NCBI GenBank assembly: GCA_016793685.1
Contig: JAEULX010000052.1
Coordinates: 1 to 6,780, forward strand
Length of the DNA: 6,780 nucleotides
Direction of reading: 5' to 3'
DNA from: Bradyrhizobiaceae bacterium
Lineage (GTDB): Bacteria; Pseudomonadota; Alphaproteobacteria; Rhizobiales; Xanthobacteraceae
In this document: positions 1 to 6,059 of the stretch, in pieces
How the letters are laid out: each line of letters starts with the position of its first letter
How positions within the stretch are numbered: the stretch's first letter is position 1
Notes under the pieces: model-generated
What the model saw: the letters and a program-made list of their open reading frames with translations, nothing else
Databases searched by the model: none
What the model was told of the DNA's origin: nothing
Position numbers and translations under genes: made by a program

Positions 1-699
1 CGGCCTGCGGCCGCGCTGCAATCGCGCTTCGGCCGCCGACACCAGGCCGATCATGCGTTCGTAGGCTTCGCGCGCCGTCTCGCCGAAGGTGAAGATGCCG
101 TGCTTGTCGAGGATGAGCCCCTGCACCTGCGGGCGGCGCTCGAACACGTCGGCCGCCGCCTTGGCGAGGCCGAAGCCCGGGCGGACATAGGGCACGAGGT
201 CGACGCAGTCGCCGAACACATCGGCCATGATCGCCGCGCCATCCGGCTGGTCGATCAGACTCAACACCGCGTTTGCGTGGGTATGATCGATGAATTTCGC
301 CGGCAGGAATGCGTGCAGCAGCATCTCGACCGACGGGTTCGGACCCATCGGGTCGATGAGATTCGCGCGCTGGATCCGCAGCAGATCGCGGTCGGAGATC
401 GCGGTGCGGGCGCGCAAGGAGCGCAGCGGCGCAAGCCGGACGGCGGCCAGCCCCGCCGGCTCGATGGCGGCCATGTCGAAGCCCGAGCCCTTGACGCACA
501 GCGCCTCGACTTCGGCGCCGACGAGATCGGTCAGGCGGGCCTTGACCGAGGTGTTGCCGCCGCCGTGCCGGACGAGCTTCGGGTCCTGGCCGAGCAGACG
601 GGTGGTGTAGACGCGCAGCGCGATGTCGCGCCCGACGCCGTCGCCGGCATAGCGCGCGACGGTCGCCTCGGCGTCGCGGTCGACATAGCGGCTGTGCAT
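1..699 (-). CDS. Class II aldolase family protein, N-terminal part (probable bifunctional aldolase/short-chain dehydrogenase), cut by window edge
   Basis: The frame is open from the ATG at 699 to base 1 (233 codons, no stop), so the C-terminus is missing. I recognise the aldolase II/adducin fold. HGGGNTSVK is at residues 45-53 and KGSG at 70-73 (phosphate or substrate loops). The metal-site signature HTHAN gives His139 and His141, and a third likely ligand is His200 in KHGIFTFGE. Glu125 in NPSVEMLLHA is a plausible catalytic acid. The opening (MHSRYVDRDAEATVARYAGDG) and family resemblance suit the roughly 650-700 aa proteins that carry a C-terminal short-chain dehydrogenase domain, including rhizobial RhaD-type enzymes. 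These cleave sugar phosphates such as rhamnulose 1-phosphate to dihydroxyacetone phosphate and lactaldehyde, then oxidise the aldehyde. The substrate cannot be told here, and the dehydrogenase half would lie outside the window. A GGGAAGGG stretch about 12 nt before the ATG is a loosely spaced ribosome site. The gene starts 34 bp after the rne stop. Confidence 0.88.
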   Translation of the reverse strand, partial: MHSRYVDRDAEATVARYAGDGVGRDIALRVYTTRLLGQDPKLVRHGGGNTSVKARLTDLVGAEVEALCVKGSGFDMAAIEPAGLAAVRLAPLRSLRARTAISDRDLLRIQRANLIDPMGPNPSVEMLLHAFLPAKFIDHTHANAVLSLIDQPDGAAIMADVFGDCVDLVPYVRPGFGLAKAAADVFERRPQVQGLILDKHGIFTFGETAREAYERMIGLVSAAEARLQRGRRP

Positions 700-722
700 G
701 GGTCGCCGCGGCCCTTCCCGCG

Positions 723-762
723 AAAAAAGGCGCTCAGCCCTTGTTGCCGCCCATGATGCGCC
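723..762 (-). terminator. Possible weak intrinsic terminator overlapping the end of rne
   Basis: On the minus strand GGCGC (762-758) can pair with GCGCC (733-729), followed at once by six T residues (728-723). TCA just inside the left arm can pair with the rne stop TGA after a one-base bulge. The loop is long and the stem short, so the hairpin is weak, but a T6 run directly after a GC stem is unusual in this GC-rich DNA. Most of the stem-loop lies inside the last rne codons. If real, it would separate rne from the aldolase gene just downstream. Confidence 0.35.
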
Positions 763-3700
763 GTGCCCACCAACCGGTGCGTCGCGCCCCGACAGGCTCG
801 TCCTGCGCAGCCGACTCGGCGGCTTCGACGGGCGGCTCTGCGAAAGGCGCCGCATTCGCTTCAGGCGCCGCTTCGGCGGGGGAAGGCTCGGTCGGCGCGG
901 TTTCGGGCGCCGCGGCGCCGTTGCTTTCACCTTGAAGGATGACGGGCTCGCGGACGGTCGAACGACGCCGCGGCGCCGGCTCGGAAGCCGCCGCTTCCGT
1001 CGGGGCCTCCGGCGGCGCTGCAGTCGCTTCTTCGTGAAGAACCGGCGCCGGCGCGGGCTCCGCGTCCACCAGCGGAGGGTGCCCTGCGGCGAGGATCGGC
1101 GGCAATTCCTCCTCGGTTCCCGTCTCCGCCTGCTGCGGAGCAGCCTCCTGCTCCGCAGGATAGGCATGATCGCCTAGAGATGGCTCGAACGCGGGCGAGC
1201 CATCTTCCAGCCCGGCGCCCTCCAGATCGGCGCTTGCCTCGATGATCTCCTGCTCCGGCAATTCCACCGCCTCGTCGCCCAAGGTGGACGGCGCGCCCTC
1301 GCCCTCCGGCCGCCGGTTGCGCCGACCTCCGCGCCGGCCTCTCCGCCGCCGCCGCCGGTCGCCCGGGCCGCCGTCGCCTGCGGCTTCCCCTTCGCCGGCG
1401 CCATGCTCGAGCGCATGCGGCGCAGCCGGACCGCCGTCTTCGCCCTCGCCGCCGTCGTGATCCTCATGGGCGATCGCATGCTCGGCGACGGTCTCCCCGC
1501 CAGACAGATCAGCCTCGCCCTGCTCATCGCCGCGCCGACCGCGCCGACGTCGCCGCCGGCGGCGACGCCCGCCATTGTCGCCCGCGACGCGCTCGGCATC
1601 CTCGCCCAGTTCGTCGGTGACGGAAGCGTCCTCGCCCTCCGCCTCGGCCTCTTCTCCGAACTCCTCGTCTTCCGGAACCACGATCGGAACCAGCGCCGCC
1701 GGCTGAGCCGCGAGTGCACGCGCCTGCTCCAGACTGTGGACCTGCTCCGCCTTCTCGATGAGGAAAGGCTGCTGCCCGCTTGGCGCCGCGTCGACCTTCA
1801 CCGTGACGATGATGCGGAAGCGCTGTTCAAGCTCGCGCAGATGCGACCGCTTGAAGTTGAGCATGTAAAGGGCGACTTCGGAGCCCGTCCGCACCACGAT
1901 GTTGTGGGTGGCCCCGCGCAGCAGCGCTTCCTCGAGCATGCGCAGACACTGCAGAGCGACCGAGGCGACGGAGCGCACATGGCCGGTGCCGCCGCAATGC
2001 GGGCACTTCTCGGTCGAGCTTTCGAACACGCTGGTGCGGATGCGCTGCCGCGACATTTCGAGCAGGCCGAAATGCGAAATGCGGCCGACCTGGATGCGCG
2101 CACGATCGTTTTTCAGACATTCCTTGAGCCGGCGCTCGACCGCGCGGTTGTTGCGCTTCTCATCCATGTCGATGAAATCGATCACGATGAGCCCCGCGAG
2201 GTCGCGCAGGCGAAGCTGCCGCGCAATTTCCTCGGCCGCCTCCAGATTGGTCTTGAGCGCGGTGTCCTCGATGTGATGCTCGCGCGTGGCGCGGCCGGAG
2301 TTGACGTCGATGGCGACCAGGGCTTCGGTCTGATTGAGCACGATATAGCCGCCCGACCGCAGCTGGACGATCGGCGAGAACATCGCGTCCAGCTGGCTCT
2401 CGACGCCGTAGCGGATGAGCAGCGGCTGGCCTTCGCCGTAGAGCTTCACGTTCTTCGCATGGCTCGGCATGAGCATGCGCATGAAGTCTTTCGCCTCGCG
2501 GAAGGCCGGCTCGCCGGAGACGATGACCTCGTCGATGTCCTTGTTGTAGAGGTCGCGGATGGCGCGCTTGACCACCGACCCCTCCTCGTAGACGAGGGTC
2601 GGAGCGCTCGACTTCAGCGTGAGGTCGCGCACCTGCTCCCACATGCGCAGCAGATATTCGAAGTCGCGCTTGATCTCGGTCTTGGTGCGCATCGCGCCGG
2701 CCGTGCGCAGGATGACCCCCATCCCCTCGGGGACTTCGAGTTCGTGCGCGATCTCTTTCAGCCGGTTGCGATCCTGCGGGCTCGTGATCTTGCGGCTGAT
2801 GCCGCCGCCCCGCGCCGTGTTCGGCATCAGCACCGAATAGCGGCCGGCGAGCGAGAGATACGTGGTGAGCGCCGCGCCCTTGGTCCCACGCTCTTCCTTC
2901 ACCACCTGCACCAACATGATCTGCCGGCGCCGGATCACTTCCTGAATCTTGTATTGGCGGCGGATGCGCGGCGCCCGCTCCTGAGCTTCCTCGAGCGCGT
3001 CGGCCCCTCCTACGGATTCGACCGTCTCTTCCGCCGCGGCGGCTTCGTCGTCATCGTCTTCGTCATCGTCCTCATCGTCGTCGGCTTCGTCGTCGTCGGC
3101 TTCGTCGTCGTCGCCTTCGCCGTCGCCTTCTTCCTCTGCGTCGCTGTCGCCCGCCAGACCCACGTCATCGTCTTTTCCATCGAGGACAGTCACGGGCGCC
3201 TCGGCTGAGGACGCGTCAAGATCCGATTCGGCCGACGACTCCGGCAGCGAACCGGCCAGAGCAAAATCGGCTGCAACCGCCGAACCTGCGGTCTCCGGCA
3301 ATTCGCCCGCCGGCTCCGCCCCGCCAGCGCTGAACGGCGACGGGAACTCACCGGCCTCGGCAGCCGGTTCCGGCGACGCCTCCGCGGAAGCCGCTACGGC
3401 CGCATCGGGCTCGCCCGCGCCTGCCTCGCCTTCGCTCCCGAGCCGATCGACGTCGTGGGGCGCAGGCTCGCCGGCCTCCGCCGGGGCCGACGTTGATTCC
3501 ACCCAAGCCTCTATGACCGATGCCTGGACCTCATGGCCGGGCTCTTCGTCTGCGGAATAGTCTTCCTCCGCAGGCACCGGCGCGCTTGCGATGCGATGGT
3601 CCGGCTGGGGAGAGCGGTTCGCCGGCGCCGTGTGCGGCGCGCGCGCCGCCGCGCGGCGGTCCGCCTCGACTTCGGCCGCGCGATGCGCGCGTTCTTCCTC

Positions 3701-3973
3701 GTCGATCAGGGCTTGCCGGTCCGCGACCGGGATCTGGTAGTAGTCGGGATGGATTTCGCTGAATGCGAGAAATCCGTGCCGGTTGCCACCGTAATCGACA
3801 AAGGCCGCCTGCAGCGACGGCTCGACCCGCGTGACCTTGGCGAGATAGATATTGCCACGTAATTGTCGGCGGCTCGCCGATTCGAAATCAAATTCCTCTA
3901 CCCGATTACCGCGCAAGACGACCACCCGAGTCTCCTCCGGGTGTGTCGCGTCGATAAGCATCTTATTGGCCAT
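734..3973 (-). CDS. rne: Ribonuclease E (endoribonuclease, degradosome scaffold)
   Basis: Essential endonuclease of mRNA decay and rRNA/tRNA maturation, 1079 aa from the chosen ATG. The S1 domain is split: first half about 38-82, then a low-complexity acidic/Ala-rich insertion about 85-335, then the second half about 336-395 (IRRQYKIQEVIRRRQIMLVQ). The 5'-monophosphate sensor has Arg423 and Thr424 (GVILRTAG). The DNase I-like site has Asp556 and Asn558 (AIDVNSG) and Asp599 (VIDFIDM), with the same 43-residue Asp spacing as E. coli D303/D346. The Zn-link is Cys657 and Cys660 (CPHCGGTG), 101 residues after Asp556 as in E. coli. The tail (about 780-1079) looks disordered: Arg tracts at 803-815 and 873-888, PRRRSTVREP near 1001, and RTGWWARR near 1065. 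In Caulobacter a terminal GWW motif binds PNPase. MANKMLIDATHPEE is the family-typical start. The frame extends upstream to 4075, but those 34 residues look like leader sequence. GAGAG lies 8 nt before the ATG. Confidence 0.97.
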   Translation of the reverse strand: MANKMLIDATHPEETRVVVLRGNRVEEFDFESASRRQLRGNIYLAKVTRVEPSLQAAFVDYGGNRHGFLAFSEIHPDYYQIPVADRQALIDEEERAHRAAEVEADRRAAARAPHTAPANRSPQPDHRIASAPVPAEEDYSADEEPGHEVQASVIEAWVESTSAPAEAGEPAPHDVDRLGSEGEAGAGEPDAAVAASAEASPEPAAEAGEFPSPFSAGGAEPAGELPETAGSAVAADFALAGSLPESSAESDLDASSAEAPVTVLDGKDDDVGLAGDSDAEEEGDGEGDDDEADDDEADDDEDDDEDDDDEAAAAEETVESVGGADALEEAQERAPRIRRQYKIQEVIRRRQIMLVQVVKEERGTKGAALTTYLSLAGRYSVLMPNTARGGGISRKITSPQDRNRLKEIAHELEVPEGMGVILRTAGAMRTKTEIKRDFEYLLRMWEQVRDLTLKSSAPTLVYEEGSVVKRAIRDLYNKDIDEVIVSGEPAFREAKDFMRMLMPSHAKNVKLYGEGQPLLIRYGVESQLDAMFSPIVQLRSGGYIVLNQTEALVAIDVNSGRATREHHIEDTALKTNLEAAEEIARQLRLRDLAGLIVIDFIDMDEKRNNRAVERRLKECLKNDRARIQVGRISHFGLLEMSRQRIRTSVFESSTEKCPHCGGTGHVRSVASVALQCLRMLEEALLRGATHNIVVRTGSEVALYMLNFKRSHLRELEQRFRIIVTVKVDAAPSGQQPFLIEKAEQVHSLEQARALAAQPAALVPIVVPEDEEFGEEAEAEGEDASVTDELGEDAERVAGDNGGRRRRRRRRRGRRGDEQGEADLSGGETVAEHAIAHEDHDGGEGEDGGPAAPHALEHGAGEGEAAGDGGPGDRRRRRRGRRGGRRNRRPEGEGAPSTLGDEAVELPEQEIIEASADLEGAGLEDGSPAFEPSLGDHAYPAEQEAAPQQAETGTEEELPPILAAGHPPLVDAEPAPAPVLHEEATAAPPEAPTEAAASEPAPRRRSTVREPVILQGESNGAAAPETAPTEPSPAEAAPEANAAPFAEPPVEAAESAAQDEPVGARRTGWWARRIMGGNKG
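3044..3118 (-). repeat. GAC/GAT/GAA codon repeat encoding the acidic tract of the RNase E S1 insertion
   Basis: About 25 consecutive codons (rne residues 286-310) encode only Asp and Glu with a few Ala and Gly, arranged as DDDEA-like units (EADDDEADDDEDDDEDDDDE). The DNA is a near-trinucleotide repeat, seen as TCG/TCA/TTC/CTC on the plus strand, and is therefore prone to slippage that keeps the frame. It lies in the S1 insertion, where length variation should be tolerated. Confidence 0.85.
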
Positions 3974-4040
3974 GTTCGTGTCTCTCGGCGTCGCATTCGC
4001 CCTGCGCTGCTTGGCGTCCTCGGGACGGCCGCAGGCAAAA

Positions 4041-4064
4041 GCGAAAAATTCGCGCCAAATTTGG
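4041..4064 (-). promoter_or_regulatory. AU-rich hairpin pair in the rne leader, candidate RNase E cleavage region
   Basis: Minus strand: the perfect 10-bp palindrome CCAAATTTGG (4064-4055) is followed by GCGAA-TTT-TTCGC (4053-4041, 5-bp stem, 3-nt loop) and then TTTT (4040-4037). This is the most A/T-rich patch near the rne start, about 70-90 nt upstream of the ATG. RNase E prefers A/U-rich single-stranded RNA next to stems, and GAAUUU fits the loose RN-WUU preference. The short hairpin plus T4 could also act as a weak pause or attenuator. Confidence 0.35.
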
Positions 4065-4125
4065 GGGTTGAGCAAAAGCCCCGAAACGTGGGTCGCATGC
4101 CGGGCGAGCGCGAGAGAGACTTTGC

Positions 4126-4158
4126 CGGCGCTCTTCCATAGCGCCGAGCGGTTCGCTC
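4126..4158 (-). promoter_or_regulatory. Two adjoining stem-loops in the rne leader
   Basis: On the minus strand GAGCG-AAC-CGCTC (4158-4146) abuts CGGCGCT-ATGGAAG-AGCGCCG (4146-4126), with stems of 5 and 7 perfect base pairs. They share base 4146, so the junction pair may form in only one of them at a time. Tandem stable hairpins of this kind suit a structured leader RNA. Confidence 0.4.
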
Positions 4159-4237
4159 CTCGTTCATGGTCCCCGACATCAACCTCAATTCCTGGGGTGT
4201 GACGGCCACGCGGTCCGCGCAGCCAGCAACGGTGTAT

Positions 4238-4285
4238 TCAGAGCTGGGGATATTTCGTGTGGACGTTCCGAGGAATAGCGCACAT
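4238..4285 (-). CDS. Possible 15-aa leader peptide upstream of rne
   Basis: ATG at 4285, stop TGA at 4240-4238; the peptide is MCAIPRNVHTKYPQL. A perfect Shine-Dalgarno AAGGAGG (4302-4296) lies 10 nt upstream, and an in-frame TTG sits six bases before the ATG, closer to that site. Against translation: codon choice lacks the G/C third-position bias of the neighbours, the peptide matches nothing I know, and the Shine-Dalgarno can be hidden in a hairpin with CCTCC (4308-4304). It would act in cis, if at all, as a translated regulatory leader of rne. Confidence 0.2.
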   Translation of the reverse strand: MCAIPRNVHTKYPQL

Positions 4286-4287
4286 CC

Positions 4288-4347
4288 TCAAATATCCTCC
4301 TTGGGAGGCGCCAACTCGCTTATTACCGTCGCCGCGAGACGCGTCAT
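4288..4347 (-). CDS. Possible 19-aa leader ORF overlapping the Shine-Dalgarno of the next mini-ORF
   Basis: ATG at 4347 to TGA at 4290-4288, ending in the residues APPKEDI. The same frame stays open upstream to a TAA at 4440-4438, so GTG starts at 4434 or 4428 would give 48 or 46 aa. The first of these sits at the predicted transcript start. Its last codons (AAG GAG GAT ATT TGA) form the Shine-Dalgarno of the following mini-ORF, whose ATG comes two bases after this stop, an arrangement that suits translational coupling. The A/GCGAG before the ATG is a weak ribosome site. Codon bias is not typical of the genome, so it may be non-coding RNA. Confidence 0.15.
   Translation of the reverse strand: MTRLAATVISELAPPKEDI
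4296..4308 (-). promoter_or_regulatory. Shine-Dalgarno/anti-Shine-Dalgarno hairpin in the rne leader
   Basis: Minus strand CCTCC (4308-4304), loop CAA, GGAGG (4300-4296): a perfect 5-bp stem in which a full Shine-Dalgarno core is paired with its exact complement. The AAGGAGG overlaps the end of one mini-ORF and precedes another. Opening or closing this stem could control leader translation. Confidence 0.35.
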
Positions 4348-4439
4348 GCGCACTCGCTTGCAACAGGGTCTCAGTCCACGATAGCCAGCTGCCTGACCGG
4401 GCAGAACCGGAAACCTCTGAGAATCCACCAGCACTCCTT

Positions 4440-4467
4440 ATTAAAGTGCCGGCCGGCCCGTTGGCAA
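4440..4467 (-). promoter_or_regulatory. Predicted sigma-70-type promoter of rne
   Basis: Minus strand -35 TTGCCA (4467-4462, 5 of 6 to TTGACA), a 16-bp spacer, and -10 TTTAAT (4445-4440, 5 of 6 to TATAAT). This is the best promoter match I found in the divergent gap. The spacer contains the 10-bp palindrome GCCGGCCGGC (4448-4457), which could be incidental or an operator. Start of transcription is expected near 4434-4432. Confidence 0.6.
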
Positions 4468-4560
4468 GTCGATGTCAACAGCAACCTTTGCGGGTATTGC
4501 GCTTCTGCCTCCGGGCCGGTGGCCGCCTGTTCTCCTGGCGGCGCCGCGTCCGACCATTAA

Positions 4561-4572
4561 AAAGTCGACTTT
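4561..4572. promoter_or_regulatory. 12-bp perfect palindrome AAAGTCGACTTT, candidate operator
   Basis: A perfect inverted repeat in an A/T-rich island, with TTAA immediately before (4557-4560) and overlapping its end (4571-4574). It lies between the predicted rne promoter and the amiC start. A partial copy, AAGTCGA, occurs at 4466-4472 next to the rne -35. The symmetry suits a dimeric regulator, but no factor can be named. The TTAA spacing (10 bp) does not fit the CtrA pattern (7 bp). Confidence 0.3.
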
Positions 4573-4578
4573 AAGCTC

Positions 4579-4607
4579 TTGAAATCGCTCGTGGGGGCGT
4601 TTCCGAT
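4579..4607 (+). promoter_or_regulatory. Weak candidate promoter for amiC
   Basis: TTGAAA (4579-4584), a 17-bp spacer and TCCGAT (4602-4607). The -35 is fair and the -10 poor (3 of 6). It is the best spaced plus-strand pair I found upstream of amiC and would give a leader of about 100 nt. Confidence 0.25.
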
Positions 4608-4639
4608 GTGCGCCGAGACGGCGGAGCGCAAGGCGACCT

Positions 4640-4669
4640 GGCGGGCTGCCCGCCGCTGATGACGGGCGG
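4640..4669 (+). promoter_or_regulatory. Mutually exclusive hairpins in the amiC leader
   Basis: GGCGGG (4640-4645) pairs perfectly with CCCGCC (4649-4654) around the loop CTG. The second arm can instead pair with GGCGG (4665-4669) as CCGCC/GGCGG with a 10-nt loop. The two structures cannot coexist. A small GCCG-AAA-CGGC hairpin follows at 4671-4681, just before the ribosome site AAGGGGG (4697-4703). A switch is possible but unproven; GC-rich DNA produces such pairs by chance. Confidence 0.25.
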
Positions 4670-4714
4670 AGCCGAAACGGCCTAAAGTCCCGATACAAGG
4701 GGGCATTCGCACAC

Positions 4715-5965
4715 GTGCTTCGTTACGCGACCCTTCTCGTCGCCATGCTCTGGGCCGGCGCTGTTGCCGCCGCCGGACCCGGCTCGGCCGAAGTGCGCCC
4801 GGCGGCGGGCGCCGCTCAGGCCTTTCCGCTCGCCACCAACGCCCGGGTCGCGGGCGATCAAAAACAGACCCGGCTCGTCGTGGACATTTCGCAGAAGGTC
4901 GACATCCGCGCCTTCACCCTTGCGAACCCCTACCGGGTCATCATCGACATGCCGCAGGTGACGTTCCAGTTCCCGGCCAATACCGGGGAGCGGGGACGCG
5001 GTCTCGTCAAGGCTTTCCGCTACGGCCTCGTGATGCCCGGCGGCTCGCGGATCGTGATCGATACGACGGGACCGGTGCGGGTCGAACGGGCCTATGTGCT
5101 CGACGCCGTGGACGGCCTTCCCGGACGGCTCGTGCTCGATCTTGCGGCGGTTGACCGCGAGACTTTCCTGCGCGCAGCCGCCATCGACAACCGGCTGCCG
5201 CGCGATCCGCCGCGCAGGGCCGACCGCGACGCGCCGACCAATGGCGATCCGCGCCCCGTCATCGTGCTCGATCCCGGGCATGGCGGCATCGATTCGGGAA
5301 CCCGCGCGGCGAGCGGCGAGGAAGAAAAAGCGATTGTTCTCGAGTTCGGCCTCGTGCTGCGGGACAAGCTGGAACAGACCGGCAAATACCGGGTGGTGAT
5401 GACGCGCACGGATGACCGCTTCGTCGAGCTCGGGGAGCGCGTTCGGCTCGCTCGGCAGCGGGATGCGCAGCTGTTCATCTCGATCCACTGCGATGCGCTG
5501 CGACGACGGGAGGGCAATGCGGAGGGGGCGACCATCTATACGTTGTCCGAGCATGCCTCCGACGCCGAAGCCGCCCGCCTCGCCGATGCGGAAAACAAGG
5601 CCGACGCGATCGCAGGCGTCGACCTTTCGCGTGAGCCGAACGACATCGCCGACATTCTGATCGATCTCGCCCAGCGCGAGACCAAGAACTACTCCACGCA
5701 ATTCGCCCACGTGCTCGTCGGCGAGATCAAGACCACCGCCCGTCTTCACAAGCATCCGCTGAAAGCCGCCGGCTTCCGCGTCCTGACCGCCCCCGACGTG
5801 CCCTCGGTGCTGATCGAACTCGGCTATGTATCAAGCCGCGACGACATCAAGCAGCTGACCTCCGACGGCTGGCGCGCACAGGTGAGCGAAAAGATCGTCG
5901 GCGCGATCGACCAGTTCTTCACCACCCGGCTTGCGGGGTCGGGAACGAAGCCCGGATCGGATTGA
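4715..5965 (+). CDS. amiC: N-acetylmuramoyl-L-alanine amidase (exported, AMIN + Amidase_3)
   Basis: Zinc hydrolase that cuts the bond between MurNAc and the L-Ala of the stem peptide, used in cell separation and wall turnover; 416 aa. Residues 1-20 form a signal peptide (Arg3, hydrophobic TLLVAMLWAGAVAAA, likely cleavage near AVAAA|GPG). An AMIN domain (about 45-145) follows, which in this family targets peptidoglycan or the septum. A Pro/Arg/Asp-rich linker leads to the Amidase_3 domain (about 180-405). Zinc ligands are His189 (DPGHGG), Glu204 (GEEEK) and His258 (SIHCD), and the catalytic Glu is 368 (LIELGYVSS), so the site is complete. The start is GTG, with AAGGGGG 11 nt upstream. The in-frame ATG at 4745 would destroy the signal peptide. 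No LysM or SPOR domain is seen. It is divergent from rne and co-directional with mrcA. The AmiC name rests on the AMIN plus Amidase_3 layout. Confidence 0.95.
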   Translation: MLRYATLLVAMLWAGAVAAAGPGSAEVRPAAGAAQAFPLATNARVAGDQKQTRLVVDISQKVDIRAFTLANPYRVIIDMPQVTFQFPANTGERGRGLVKAFRYGLVMPGGSRIVIDTTGPVRVERAYVLDAVDGLPGRLVLDLAAVDRETFLRAAAIDNRLPRDPPRRADRDAPTNGDPRPVIVLDPGHGGIDSGTRAASGEEEKAIVLEFGLVLRDKLEQTGKYRVVMTRTDDRFVELGERVRLARQRDAQLFISIHCDALRRREGNAEGATIYTLSEHASDAEAARLADAENKADAIAGVDLSREPNDIADILIDLAQRETKNYSTQFAHVLVGEIKTTARLHKHPLKAAGFRVLTAPDVPSVLIELGYVSSRDDIKQLTSDGWRAQVSEKIVGAIDQFFTTRLAGSGTKPGSD

Positions 5966-6059
5966 GGGTCCGGGAAATCGAAGGTCCTGGAATACGTGCA
6001 GACGTCAGGAAAGACGCGTAGGCGTCGAAGCGACCTGGGCCTCAGTTTAACCATAAAAC

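Larger units (their letters stand above)
3974..4434 (-). promoter_or_regulatory. Predicted long 5' leader (5' UTR) of rne
   Basis: The best minus-strand promoter (-10 at 4445-4440) places the transcript start near 4434-4432, about 460 nt before the rne ATG. No ordinary gene fits here. The open frames have low G/C at third positions, unlike their neighbours, while the sequence is rich in short inverted repeats: 4389-4404, 4296-4308, 4126-4146, 4146-4158, 4055-4064 and 4041-4053. E. coli rne also has a leader of several hundred nt, whose stem-loops let RNase E cut its own mRNA. An analogous autoregulatory role here is inferred from position and structure, not from recognised sequence identity. 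Confidence 0.55.

Noticed and set aside
100..756. 218-codon plus-strand ORF at the left end
   Set aside because: Antisense to the aldolase frame, which shows HGGGN, HTHAN and KHGIFTFGE motifs and stays open to the edge.
1403..3208. 601-codon plus-strand ORF across rne, with an apparent hydrophobic segment (Val/Phe-rich) near its end
   Set aside because: It is the antisense shadow of rne. The hydrophobic stretch is the complement of the GAC/GAT/GAA acidic tract, and the rne frame carries all conserved motifs.
3974..4075. N-terminal extension of RNase E by 34 residues
   Set aside because: The extension lacks family resemblance, while MANKMLIDATHPEE is the usual beginning of this protein in the group.
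3898..4209. 103-codon minus-strand ORF overlapping the rne start and leader
   Set aside because: It overlaps the first 76 bases of rne in another frame, has low-complexity Arg/Ser-rich sequence, and lacks a convincing family or ribosome site.
4166..4384. 72-codon plus-strand ORF in the intergenic region
   Set aside because: No Shine-Dalgarno, no neighbour-like codon bias, and antisense to the predicted rne leader.
4320..4435. GGACUGAGACCCU in the rne leader resembling part of a TPP riboswitch
   Set aside because: The other conserved TPP segments are absent, and rne is not a thiamine gene.
4473..4478. Perfect TTGACA on the minus strand as the rne -35
   Set aside because: At 16-18 bp spacing the facing hexamers are GC-only; the only good -10 (4445-4440) is 27 bp away and fits TTGCCA at 4467-4462 instead.
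4682..5755. 357-codon minus-strand ORF
   Set aside because: Antisense to amiC, whose frame has the signal peptide and complete zinc site. Its own sequence resembles no family I know.
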